Positions 57,188 to 64,000 of a stretch of 64,000 nucleotides of DNA are shown here, piece by piece (position 1 is the first letter of the stretch; the number at the start of each line of letters is the position of its first letter). Origin of the DNA: Hyphomicrobiales bacterium (lineage in GTDB: Bacteria; Pseudomonadota; Alphaproteobacteria; Rhizobiales; Rhizobiaceae); NCBI GenBank assembly GCA_900470805.1, contig UCCA01000003.1, positions 324,110 through 388,109 of the forward strand, read 5' to 3'. The translations under genes were made by a program, and so were the position numbers. The notes under the pieces are model-generated. The model worked only from the letters and a program-made list of their open reading frames with translations, ran no database searches and was not told the origin of the DNA.

Positions 57188-57210
57188 TTTGTAATACAGC
57201 GTATAACAAA
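57188..57210. promoter_or_regulatory. Palindromic operator of the ParDE-like operon
   Basis: TTTGTAATAC and GTATAACAAA match as inverted arms at nine of ten positions around a three-base spacer, starting 16 bases upstream of the antitoxin ATG. The arms contain TATAAC-like -10 sequences, so binding would block the promoter. Confidence 0.6.
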
Positions 57211-57236
57211 TTTCAGGAGTGGCCTCAATGTCTGCG

Positions 57237-57809
57237 TTAGCTGGTCGTCCTCATGACATTGCGGAACGTCAGCGAAATCCGCCGACCGCGAAGCCGCTTT
57301 TCTCCATCCACCATGTCGAACAGCCGTGCCGGAATTTCATGCGTCCACTGATAGCGCGCCGGCCCGTCCATCGTCAGCAGCGAGCGTGGCTGCAGCGTCA
57401 GCGCTCGCATTTCGCCAGTCGCCGGGTGACGGAAGATCATCTCGCATGACGAAAGCAGGCTGAGAGACACAATGCGATCGCCAAAACAGGGTACACAATC
57501 GACATGGGCGCTGATCCCCTGTCCCGGCTCATACTCATTTGCAATCACCTGATCGGGCGGCTGAAGAAAGTGCCCTAGTGACGCCAAGCGCTCTGCCACG
57601 GCGGCCAGCCATTCTGGCAAAACCCCGAGATAGGCATCCTCGGTTACGGCGCGGGCGCGATAGTCGTATCGATAACCGAAATGCTGAACGCGGCGCTTCA
57701 GGGTCGCGTCCCAAGGCAAAGCGTCCAGCGCTGCGACAAGCGCATGCTCCATCTGCTCGGAGAGAAAAGCCGCCTGACATGTCAAGCCATCGGGAAGCGC
57801 TCGGTCCAT
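57237..57809 (-). CDS. alkB: AlkB-family 2-oxoglutarate/Fe(II) dioxygenase
   Basis: 190 residues. The iron site is seen as ISAHVDCVPCFGDRIVSLSL (His-x-Asp near residue 101) and the distal histidine in YQWTHEIPAR near 155, and the 2-oxoglutarate arginines in RGRRISLTFRNV near 177. FGYRYDYRARA and QVIANEYEPGQG are also conserved. It resembles the ALKBH8/AlkB-like branch and probably removes alkyl groups from nucleic acids by oxidation. It stands in the GTA cluster between an unknown gene and the ParDE-like pair, which is unusual. Confidence 0.9.
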   Translation of the reverse strand: MDRALPDGLTCQAAFLSEQMEHALVAALDALPWDATLKRRVQHFGYRYDYRARAVTEDAYLGVLPEWLAAVAERLASLGHFLQPPDQVIANEYEPGQGISAHVDCVPCFGDRIVSLSLLSSCEMIFRHPATGEMRALTLQPRSLLTMDGPARYQWTHEIPARLFDMVDGEKRLRGRRISLTFRNVMRTTS

Positions 57810-57933
57810 TATTATCGCTTACCTTTATCAGTCGATATGTCGCCGACACGTTCCCTTCTAGTACCCGCGCTTGACGCCAAGGCCAGCGACCGTGTCGAGG
57901 CTGGCCGGACGATCTTTAAGTGCGATAGGACCG

Positions 57934-58467
57934 CTAATCGTCTACCTGTACTTGGCCGCCTTCGACAACAACATGACGCCCTTGAAGTTCGATAAAGCGC
58001 CAATCCTCGGCGAGCGAGCCGTCGGGGAAAATCTGGAGGCGATAATCGCCGGATAGGAGCAGTTCAGCCCCACCGAATTGATCCGTATCTACCGCCAGAA
58101 CGATGAGTTCGTCGGTTATGTTCACGAAGGACTTTGTCGCCTCGTCGTATCCTTTCAGCAAAGATGCAATCCTGATGAACTGCAGACTTCCTGATTTGGG
58201 ATCGTCCTCATTGACCTCCACCCCGTCAGCAGGGCCAACAAAGCGATCCGACGTTCCCGTGACTATCCTGTCGTTGGCAATGATACGCCATGGGCACTGA
58301 ACATGCAGCGCGTAGGCACCGACCGTTCCTCTGCCTGAAGGATGTTCTCGAATTTCTCCGAAATGGAAGACCTTCATGTCCGCAGCGTTTCGGACAATGC
58401 TCAGGGGCAATCCAACGAGTGAGTTGAGGCAGCTTTGCAGCTGGGTTCGATTGTCGTTGTCAGGCAT
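57934..58467 (-). CDS. Hypothetical protein in the GTA cluster
   Basis: 177 residues from ATG 58467 (TTG 58470 just before it). Soluble, acidic, no signal peptide. Features are SCLNSLVGLPLSIVRNAADM near the start, YALHVQCPWRIIANDRIVTG near residue 52 and GDYRLQIFPDGSLAEDWRFI near 140. The family is not recognised; similar mixed alpha-beta proteins occur as immunity-like proteins, but there is no toxin partner here. It lies between the portal gene and AlkB. Confidence 0.6.
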   Translation of the reverse strand: MPDNDNRTQLQSCLNSLVGLPLSIVRNAADMKVFHFGEIREHPSGRGTVGAYALHVQCPWRIIANDRIVTGTSDRFVGPADGVEVNEDDPKSGSLQFIRIASLLKGYDEATKSFVNITDELIVLAVDTDQFGGAELLLSGDYRLQIFPDGSLAEDWRFIELQGRHVVVEGGQVQVDD

Positions 58468-58615
58468 CAAGACGGCTCTGCCAAATCACCGATCGATAGG
58501 GTTGGCCAAACCATTGCACAGGATAAAGTTGAAATCCACACGCATTCACAATGCAGGAATGCATAAATTCGTCGATTGGAGCAAGGTAAACTGGAAGGCT
58601 GCAATCCTTTCCTCC

Positions 58616-59773
58616 TCAATACCCCACCGCCTGCCGCTTCTCCTCATCCGTCAGAAACGCCGCCGCTCCCACCCGCGCCCACAATTCCCCGCGCTCGGCG
58701 CTCAGTCCCGCGACCTTGTCGAGATCCGGCTCCAGCCGCAGCCCATCGCCGTAGCGCCCCGCCGCCCAGGCCGAGAGGGAGGCCAGGGTGCGGGTCATCA
58801 GCGGCAATACCGTCAGGCGGTAGAAGGCGCGGTTGGCTTCCTGGTAGTTGGCGTAGGTGTTGTCGCCGGGGATGCCGAGCAGCATGGGCGGCACGCCGAA
58901 GGCGAGCGCGATGTCGCGGGCGGCTCCATTGCGTGCTTCGACGAAATCCATGTCCTTGGGCGAGAGACCCATCGATTTCCAGTCGAGCCCGCCTTCCAAG
59001 AGCAGCGGCCGGCCGGCGCGCATCGGGCCGGAATAGCCGTCGTCGAGCTCCTGCTTCAGTCGCTCGTATTGATCGGGCGAGAGATTGCCGCCCTCCTTGG
59101 GCTGATAGACCAGGGCGCCAGACGGACGGGCGGAATTGTCGAGCAGCGCCTTGTTCCAGGTGGCGGCGGCATTTGAGAGATCGAGCGCCACCTGAGCGGC
59201 GGCCAGCGGCGGGAAGCCAAGATGATCGTCGAGCGGGTGAAACAGCTTCAGGTGCAGCAGGCCCGGCCCCTCCGCGTCGATGGCGAACCGCCGGACGCTG
59301 CCGCCGGCGCGGTAATCGTATGCCTCCGGCCAGCCGTCGCGGCCCTCGACAATGCTGATCCGGTCCGGCCGCAGCAGATGCAGTTCGCGCAACTGACCGC
59401 CGACATCGAGCGGCTCGACATAAGCGTTTCCCGACAGCAGCAGGTGGCCGTAAAGCGCCTCGAAGAAGTCCGGGCCGCCCATGTTGCCGTTCGGCTGCCG
59501 CAGCAGCGACAGCAGCGAGTGATCTGGCCGCTCGCGATCACCGTCGTAGAGCAGCAGCGGCACCGAGGCGGTCGCCTCCGATACCAGCCTGACGCAGCGA
59601 TGCGCGACCGGATTGCGCATGAAACCTTCGCGCGACAGGGCGGCATAGGAGCGGCCGGTCCAGTTCGCCCTGCCCTCCGATGTCAGCGAGAGGAAGCCGG
59701 ATGCCGCCTTGCGTTCACGCACAGCATTACGGCCGGCCGTGGCGCGCCACGGCAGCAGGGAGCGGAGTTTCAT
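58616..59773 (-). CDS. GTA gp3: portal protein (HK97 family)
   Basis: 385 residues. SREGFMRNPVAHRCVRLVSE near residue 48 and LLSGNAYVEPLDVGGQLREL near 112, with HLKLFHPLDDHLGFPPLAAA near 180 and FGVPPMLLGIPGDNTYANYQ near 295, identify the HK97-type portal. GAGGT lies seven to eight bases before the ATG. The portal forms the DNA entry ring of the head; in the canonical order it follows the terminase, but here five genes intervene. Confidence 0.94.
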   Translation of the reverse strand: MKLRSLLPWRATAGRNAVRERKAASGFLSLTSEGRANWTGRSYAALSREGFMRNPVAHRCVRLVSEATASVPLLLYDGDRERPDHSLLSLLRQPNGNMGGPDFFEALYGHLLLSGNAYVEPLDVGGQLRELHLLRPDRISIVEGRDGWPEAYDYRAGGSVRRFAIDAEGPGLLHLKLFHPLDDHLGFPPLAAAQVALDLSNAAATWNKALLDNSARPSGALVYQPKEGGNLSPDQYERLKQELDDGYSGPMRAGRPLLLEGGLDWKSMGLSPKDMDFVEARNGAARDIALAFGVPPMLLGIPGDNTYANYQEANRAFYRLTVLPLMTRTLASLSAWAAGRYGDGLRLEPDLDKVAGLSAERGELWARVGAAAFLTDEEKRQAVGY

Positions 59774-59880
59774 GGTGATTACCTCGTGTTACCCGGCGCG
59801 TCGAAGCGCCCGTCGCTTTACGATCCCAATGATATCGCACCGGGTCGCTCGCCTGCCATTCATCCGATCGGATGTGTGAA

Positions 59881-59940
59881 TTGCGGGCCTTTGCCCGCAA
59901 TCGCTTCGTGTCCATAAATCAACACGGGCAGATCCGTGTT
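59881..59940. terminator. Two tandem hairpins between portal and a secreted-protein gene
   Basis: The first has a perfect eight-base-pair stem (TTGCGGGC with GCCCGCAA, 59881-59900, four-base loop); the second has seven pairs (AACACGG with CCGTGTT, 59921-59940). They lie right after the stop of the secreted-protein gene on the minus strand and before the portal gene, so they may end or attenuate the upstream cargo transcript. Confidence 0.6.
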
Positions 59941-59943
59941 GGC

Positions 59944-60354
59944 TCAGAGCGCCGAGCCGACGATGTTGCAAAGGCCGGTGCGCACCACTTCCTTGGTGGT
60001 CAGCTGCCCCGCCTGGATGTCGAACACGGCATCGACCCGGACGCCTGATCCCTTCTGGCGGGCGACGACGCGCAGTGTCTGGATACGGCCGCTTCCCGAG
60101 GTTTCCTGGAAAGCGTCGACCGACGACAGTTCCTTGTTGACCTTGATGCCGGAGAAGCCTTCGGCGGAGACCGCCTGCGCCAGATTTTTCAGCACCGTCG
60201 CCGCCTTTGCCTTCGGAAACTCCTGGAAGGTCCTGTAGCTCAGCGCCGTGACCATCGGCACGCCCGACACCTTGAAATTGGCCTCGCAGGACGCGGCCTC
60301 AGCCAACGTCGCCCCACCCAGCAGCAACGCCGCCGTCATTGCAATGATTTTCAA
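59944..60354 (-). CDS. Small secreted protein of unknown function
   Basis: 136 residues from a TTG at 60354, chosen because AGGAG lies six bases upstream and the result is a clean signal peptide (KIIAMTAALLLGGATLAEA). The mature part has cysteines near its start (ASCEANFKVSG) and end (RTGLCNIVGSAL), likely a disulfide. No family is recognised. It lies among cargo genes of the GTA cluster, between HicB and the portal gene. Confidence 0.6.
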   Translation of the reverse strand: MKIIAMTAALLLGGATLAEAASCEANFKVSGVPMVTALSYRTFQEFPKAKAATVLKNLAQAVSAEGFSGIKVNKELSSVDAFQETSGSGRIQTLRVVARQKGSGVRVDAVFDIQAGQLTTKEVVRTGLCNIVGSAL

Positions 60355-60506
60355 TTTTCTCTCCTGAAACGTGTTTCTTCCCGTCAAAACGGAAATATAC
60401 GACTTCAGGTTGGATGAAAACACAAAATATCCGGGTGGCGACAACTGTGGCGTTTCAGGAACTCGAAATCTCCCGCCACAGCGACAGGCTGCCACTCGCT
60501 CGGAGT

Positions 60507-60830
60507 TCAATCGACTTTTTCCGAGATCGCCTCGCAAATCCACGCATTCAGCGATTTGTCTTCATCGGCGGCGGCCATCGCCGCGCGACGGTGCAGCGAA
60601 GGGTCCATGCGGATGTTCAGCGACCCCTTGAACGGCTTCTCCGGATCGCGGCCCTCATCGATGCAGGTTTGAATATAGTCGTCGATCAGGCTCCGCATTG
60701 TCGCGTCGACCAGCTTGGAATCCTCACATTCCGCCAGCAGGAGATCGTCGATGTGCAGGACCTTTATGAACAGCGCGCCATCCCGATATTCCACCGACGC
60801 TTGGTAGCCCTTGTAGGTGATCGGCTTCAT
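60507..60830 (-). CDS. hicB: HicB-family antitoxin
   Basis: 107 residues. The HicB fold begins KPITYKGYQASVEYRDGALF and the C-terminal ribbon-helix-helix is SLNIRMDPSLHRRAAMAAAD with KSLNAWICEAISEKV, the DNA-binding part. It follows the toxin gene with an ATGA overlap, the usual hicA-hicB order. Confidence 0.93.
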   Translation of the reverse strand: MKPITYKGYQASVEYRDGALFIKVLHIDDLLLAECEDSKLVDATMRSLIDDYIQTCIDEGRDPEKPFKGSLNIRMDPSLHRRAAMAAADEDKSLNAWICEAISEKVD

Positions 60831-61075
60831 AACTCTTTCCTGTCGATCAGATAATTGCGTATCTGGTTGACCATATAGGGTTTGACCTCGTTGCCGGGAT
60901 GCGGCTCGTGAACGATGATGACCTTCTTCGTCACCGCGTGCACGAACTTCCGGCCCGAGCCGTTCCCAGTCTTCACGTCATAGCCCAGACCCGTGAGCAG
61001 CTTCACCAGCTTGCTGTAGGGAAATGGCCCCTTGCAGGCGCGAAACTCGTCCTTCAGCGTTTCAAGACGCGTCAT
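60827..61075 (-). CDS. hicA: HicA-family mRNA interferase toxin
   Basis: 82 residues from ATG 61075 (CGGAG seven bases upstream; the frame to 61117 is unlikely). SKLVKLLTGLGYDVKTGNGS near residue 20 and the histidine motif GRKFVHA followed by VIIVHEPHPGNEVKPYM are typical of the double-stranded RNA-binding fold of HicA. It cleaves mRNA when not held by HicB. Confidence 0.92.
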   Translation of the reverse strand: MTRLETLKDEFRACKGPFPYSKLVKLLTGLGYDVKTGNGSGRKFVHAVTKKVIIVHEPHPGNEVKPYMVNQIRNYLIDRKEL

Positions 61076-61113
61076 CCAACGCTCCGGGCGCTGAAACACA
61101 CGGCGATCTCTCC

Positions 61114-61132
61114 GCAACTATTTTTCAGTTGC
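61114..61132. promoter_or_regulatory. Inverted repeat upstream of hicAB
   Basis: GCAACT and AGTTGC are perfect six-base arms around a seven-base T-rich spacer, about 39 bases before the hicA ATG. HicB-type repressors bind such repeats at their own promoter, so this is a likely operator. Confidence 0.45.
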
Positions 61133-61264
61133 ATACATCTTTCTACAGATAGTCTTTGCGCGCGGCAAGTCAATTGGCGGCAACCTTTGCGTTAAACCGC
61201 TCACAACCTATCAATGCAACCCGGCGGTGCAAACGCCGCCATTAGAGGGAGTAGGCCGGCGCAA

Positions 61265-61573
61265 TCAACCCAGCGGCTGCGTCACCGCCAGTTCGCTGTC
61301 GTAATCCGCCGCCATGCGCATCTCGCGGATCGGGCGGACGAGGCTGGTGGAGAGCTGATAGTTCGGGTGCGCCTTGTAGGCGGCGAGTGCCGCCTCGTCG
61401 TCGAACTCGCCGTAGACGATCAAGTCGACCTCAGTGCCGAACTGGTCCGTCTTCACGTTGGTGCCGATTTCAAGCAACCGGGAGTGCGGGATGGCCGTCA
61501 GGATCGACAGGCCCTCGCGCACCTTGTCCAGATTTTCAACGGGCGCCGTGAAGAAGACGATGTGACGGATCAC
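61265..61573 (-). CDS. Dabb (stress responsive A/B barrel) family protein
   Basis: 102 residues from a GTG at 61573 with CAGGAG seven bases upstream. IRHIVFFTAPVENLDKVREG at the start, EIGTNVKTDQFGTEVDLIVY near residue 35 and EFDDEAALAAYKAHPNYQ near 57 are the dimeric alpha-beta barrel landmarks. Function of such small proteins is varied (stress, catabolism, cyclases). It is a cargo gene between the lysin and hicAB. Confidence 0.85.
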   Translation of the reverse strand: MIRHIVFFTAPVENLDKVREGLSILTAIPHSRLLEIGTNVKTDQFGTEVDLIVYGEFDDEAALAAYKAHPNYQLSTSLVRPIREMRMAADYDSELAVTQPLG

Positions 61574-61604
61574 GCGGAACTCCTGTAATTCTCTGATGGA
61601 ACGC

Positions 61605-62303
61605 TTAACCGATAGGCCGGGCGATACCACGGCGCAGCCATCCCTTCAACCGGGCCATCAACCGAGCGAACCAGCCCAGCGGCTGCTGCGGACGAATGGC
61701 CGCAAGGAATGCCTTGCCATAGCCCGCCAGCTTCTCGGCCCGGTCGGTGCCGTTGACGATGCGTCGGGCATTGACCCAGTCGTCCGTCGTGGCGTTCAGG
61801 TGGTCGGCGAGCTTGTGTTTCGAAAAACTCCCCTCGATCATGCCCTCGATCAGGATCGACACGGCAGGTCCCATGTCCATGGCGCGATCCGGCTCGGCCA
61901 CCAGATCGATGCCGGTGAGCGCGCTCATCGCCTCGTAGTTCCGCTTGTGGGTGAGCTGCACCAAACCCCGGCCGAGCCAGCTCTTGCCGTCCTCGTCCGG
62001 TCGCCAATAGGGGGTCTTCACCCAGGTGAGCTTACCGTCGGCGAACGCCTTTTCGAGGATTTCGACAGCGCGGGCATCCGTGGTTGCCAGCGTCTCGCGG
62101 ACGGGCTGCATGGTAAAGGCCGTCTCGTGGAAGGCGGTGGCGAGCATATAGGCCAACCAGCGCGGATCGGCGTCCGGCATCCGCTCTTCCCAGAAATCGA
62201 GAATCGCCGTCATGCCCTCGACCTGGCCAGCACCGAGCGTGCCCTTGAACAGCGCATCGCGCACCGTGTCGAAGAAAAACCGCCTGTCGATGTGGATAAC
62301 CAT
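61605..62303 (-). CDS. GH19-type chitinase/lysozyme-like endolysin
   Basis: 232 residues. YMLATAFHETAFTMQPVRET near residue 52 and the substrate-binding stretch YWRPDEDGKSWLGRGLVQLT near 98, with THKRNYEAMSALTGIDLV following, are typical of glycoside hydrolase family 19 and the lysozyme-like phage endolysins. The glutamate in AFHETAF would be the catalytic acid. The C-terminus (WFARLMARLKGWLRRGIARP) is strongly basic and amphipathic, a feature of lysins that approach membranes or lipid A. It probably cuts peptidoglycan to release particles, but cellular function is inferred. It is next to the terminase gene. Confidence 0.8.
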   Translation of the reverse strand: MVIHIDRRFFFDTVRDALFKGTLGAGQVEGMTAILDFWEERMPDADPRWLAYMLATAFHETAFTMQPVRETLATTDARAVEILEKAFADGKLTWVKTPYWRPDEDGKSWLGRGLVQLTHKRNYEAMSALTGIDLVAEPDRAMDMGPAVSILIEGMIEGSFSKHKLADHLNATTDDWVNARRIVNGTDRAEKLAGYGKAFLAAIRPQQPLGWFARLMARLKGWLRRGIARPIG

Positions 62304-62452
62304 AGCGTGTAATCCTAAAAGCTAGTGAGGACGTTGTGGTCTTAATCGATTAAATTAAATTCAATCGTTTAAAGTGTTTAACCACCTGATTTACAGCCGA
62401 TTTGGCCCGTGCCACAGATGAGACAGCATCAAATCAAACCTTGGAGGGACGA
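62304..62452. promoter_or_regulatory. AT-rich spacer between the lysin and the terminase end
   Basis: The gap between the lysin gene (start 62303) and the terminase stop (62695) is about 390 bases. Its left half is AT-rich (for example around 62340-62385) and likely holds promoters for the lysin on the minus strand and for the small plus-strand frame at 62453. No repeat or RNA is recognised. The remaining part, 62585-62694, shows no gene. Confidence 0.4.
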
Positions 62453-62584
62453 ATGCAGCAGCCTGCGAACAGCAATCACCAGACCATTCCCCAGCACGTC
62501 ACCGACCAACTCGAGAGCGAGTGGCGCCAGGTTCGCCCCGAGCCACAGGCGCCGCGTCCGGCCACGCAGCAACAGCAGCGTTAA
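62453..62584 (+). CDS. Possible small polar protein (43 aa) in the GTA cluster
   Basis: 43 residues starting at ATG 62453, preceded by a strong GGAGGG at 62443-62448. The sequence is hydrophilic and rich in glutamine and proline (QQPANSNHQTIPQHVTDQLE, EPQAPRPATQQQQR). It is the opposite strand to the cluster. The ribosome binding site makes it credible; no family is recognised and conservation is untested. Confidence 0.5.
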   Translation: MQQPANSNHQTIPQHVTDQLESEWRQVRPEPQAPRPATQQQQR

Positions 62585-62694
62585 TCGCCTCCACACCCGG
62601 CTGTCAAACAGTGCGACGGTGCTGCATCCACGGGGTGCTGGCACGGCGCAGGTGTCGACACAGCCGGGTGTCTTTATCGCCGACGCGCCGACAG

Positions 62695-64000
62695 TCAAAT
62701 GCCACGCACCCGCGGTTCGGAGCTTGCCTCCAGCATCAGCGCCGTCAGCGCCCAGACCAGCGCATCCAGCCGGTCGGGCGAACGGCCCGACGACAGGCCA
62801 TCCGGCCCGAAATCACACATCTGATCCTCCAGCGCCACGAAGCGCCCCGCATGGGCCACCCGCCCCTGTTCGTATAGCGCCGCCACCGGTTCGGCCCGCA
62901 GGAATTTTCCGCGCGTCGCCCGCACCGTCGTCACCGGCAATGTCTCGTCGATGCTTTTCAGCATCGCTGTCACCATGTCGCCGCCCTGGTTGATCTCGGC
63001 AACGACGCGGTCGGCGGAAAACCGCCGATGGGCCCTGGCGACCGCATTGGCCCAGCCGGCCGGGCTAGCGCCCTCGACAGAGCAATCGGCCAGCACCACC
63101 GCCCTGCCCGAGGCTTCCAGCCCGGCAACGACGATGCCGCAGCAGGAATGGACGCCAGCAGACGCCGGCGGATCGACCGCGACGACGATGCGCCGGATAT
63201 CGCCCGAGAGGCGGATCGTGGCCGCCTCCAGCATGTCGCGCCGCCACAGCGCGTCCTCGCGATCCTCGATCAGCTCGCCATCCAGCTCCTGCCGCCCCAA
63301 CCGCGTGCCGCCATAGCGGCGCGCCAGCGCCTCGACGAAGCCCGGCGCCAGATTGCCGCTGTTGTCGCGGGTGCTGATCCGCGTTGTCACCGTCGAAGGA
63401 TCCGCCATCAGCGCCTTCAGAAGCGGCACCGGGCGCGGTGTCGTCGTCACCAGCTGTCGCGGCGCGGTGCCGAGCCTGAGGCCGAACTGCAGCATGTCCC
63501 AGGTGTCCTGGCCATGCTTCCACTTGGCGAGCTCGTCGCACCAGGCGAAATGGAACTGCGGGCCGCGCAGGCTTTCGGGATCCTCCGAGGAGAAGATCTG
63601 CGCCACCGCGCCGTTCGGCCAGACCAGCCGGCGGCGGGAAATCTCGAAGTCGGGGCGACGGCGGCGGGCAATCCTCGAAATGCCCGACATGCCGTCGATC
63701 ATCACCTCGCGGGCATCGCCCAGCGTTTCCGCCACCAGCGCAATGCGCAGATCCGACGTCTGGCCTGCACTGGCGATGGCATGCACCCATTCGGCGCCCG
63801 CCCGCGTCTTGCCGGAGCCGCGTCCGCCCAGAATCAGCCAGCTGCGCCAGTCGCCCGAAGGCGGCTGCTGCTCGCGGCGGCCGGCGAAAGCCCAGAGATC
63901 GCTCATCGAGCGCCAGAAACCGGGTGTCTCGCCAAGCGCCGGCGGCAGCCAATCGGCTTCATCTGCTATGGTGCCGGGTGTCAACAGGTCCGGCTGCACC
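62695..64000 (-). CDS. GTA gp2: terminase large subunit (DNA packaging ATPase/nuclease)
   Basis: At least 434 residues; the frame is open to the window edge, and the GTG at 63999 may be internal. Walker A is WLILGGRGSGKTRAGAEWVH near residue 55, Walker B HFAWCDELAKW near 150, and VTTTPRPVPLLKAL the coupling motif. The RNase H-like nuclease shows RIVVAVDPPASAG, VVAEINQGGDMV and DRLDALVWALTAL acidic residues. In a GTA it packages random genomic DNA by a headful mechanism. The start of the cluster (gp1 and its promoter) lies beyond the window. Confidence 0.94.
   Translation of the reverse strand, partial: VQPDLLTPGTIADEADWLPPALGETPGFWRSMSDLWAFAGRREQQPPSGDWRSWLILGGRGSGKTRAGAEWVHAIASAGQTSDLRIALVAETLGDAREVMIDGMSGISRIARRRRPDFEISRRRLVWPNGAVAQIFSSEDPESLRGPQFHFAWCDELAKWKHGQDTWDMLQFGLRLGTAPRQLVTTTPRPVPLLKALMADPSTVTTRISTRDNSGNLAPGFVEALARRYGGTRLGRQELDGELIEDREDALWRRDMLEAATIRLSGDIRRIVVAVDPPASAGVHSCCGIVVAGLEASGRAVVLADCSVEGASPAGWANAVARAHRRFSADRVVAEINQGGDMVTAMLKSIDETLPVTTVRATRGKFLRAEPVAALYEQGRVAHAGRFVALEDQMCDFGPDGLSSGRSPDRLDALVWALTALMLEASSEPRVRGI

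Noticed and set aside
42867-64000. A temperate prophage
   Set aside because: No integrase, excisionase, repressor, replication gene or attachment site was found in the window, and the gene order is that of GTA clusters with a short tape measure. The right end is outside the window, so this is not final.

Overview
The window is chromosomal DNA of a Rhizobiaceae bacterium (order Hyphomicrobiales, formerly Rhizobiales), close to Rhizobium, Ensifer or Agrobacterium. The evidence is a GC-rich dense gene layout, the rhizobial block pleC-like / glnE / two-component pair / degP / cycLKJH / feuQPN, a RIME-type palindromic repeat, and a rhizobial gene transfer agent (GTA) cluster. No tRNA, rRNA, CRISPR array or insertion sequence was seen.

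1-23 kb is mixed housekeeping and accessory sequence: a partial class III aminotransferase divergent from a gamma-glutamylpolyamine-synthetase-like enzyme, a lipid kinase, an MFS exporter, an HxlR regulator divergent from a quinone-reductase-like dehydrogenase, the Mg2+ channel MgtE with a long leader, an L,D-transpeptidase, a VapBC module whose toxin carries a 2-nt deletion, DoxX, ETF-ubiquinone oxidoreductase, an SDR protein lacking the YxxxK motif, an RND efflux operon, a YegD-type Hsp70, a type 4-like uracil-DNA glycosylase, an unknown winged-helix-like protein, an EamA transporter and a soluble chemoreceptor-like protein with its domains in reverse order.

23-42.7 kb is conserved core: pepN, a PleC-like kinase, glnE, an OmpR-type two-component pair behind degP, the cytochrome c maturation operon cycHJKL, a surface lipoprotein, and feuPQ preceded by a small exported protein that fits FeuN. 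Four-base ATGA overlaps show strong translational coupling in the cyc operon.

42.8-64 kb, read on the minus strand from right to left, is a GTA-type particle cluster in the order terminase, portal, prohead protease, major capsid, connector, head closure, gp8, major tail protein, tail chaperones, tape measure, gp12, gp13, gp14 peptidase and the gp15 'megatron' baseplate protein. A holin-like membrane protein and a hairpin terminator follow gp15. No integrase, repressor or replication gene is present, which favours a GTA over a prophage. The order is canonical but interrupted by cargo: between terminase and portal a GH19-like lysin, a Dabb protein, HicAB and a small secreted protein; between portal and protease an unknown protein, AlkB, a ParDE-like pair and a small membrane protein; between capsid and connector a RIME-like repeat; between gp8 and gp9 a TacAT-like pair and an MFS gene on the opposite strand. 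Three different toxin-antitoxin modules, a repair enzyme and probable lysis genes inside one GTA operon are the most notable features of the window.
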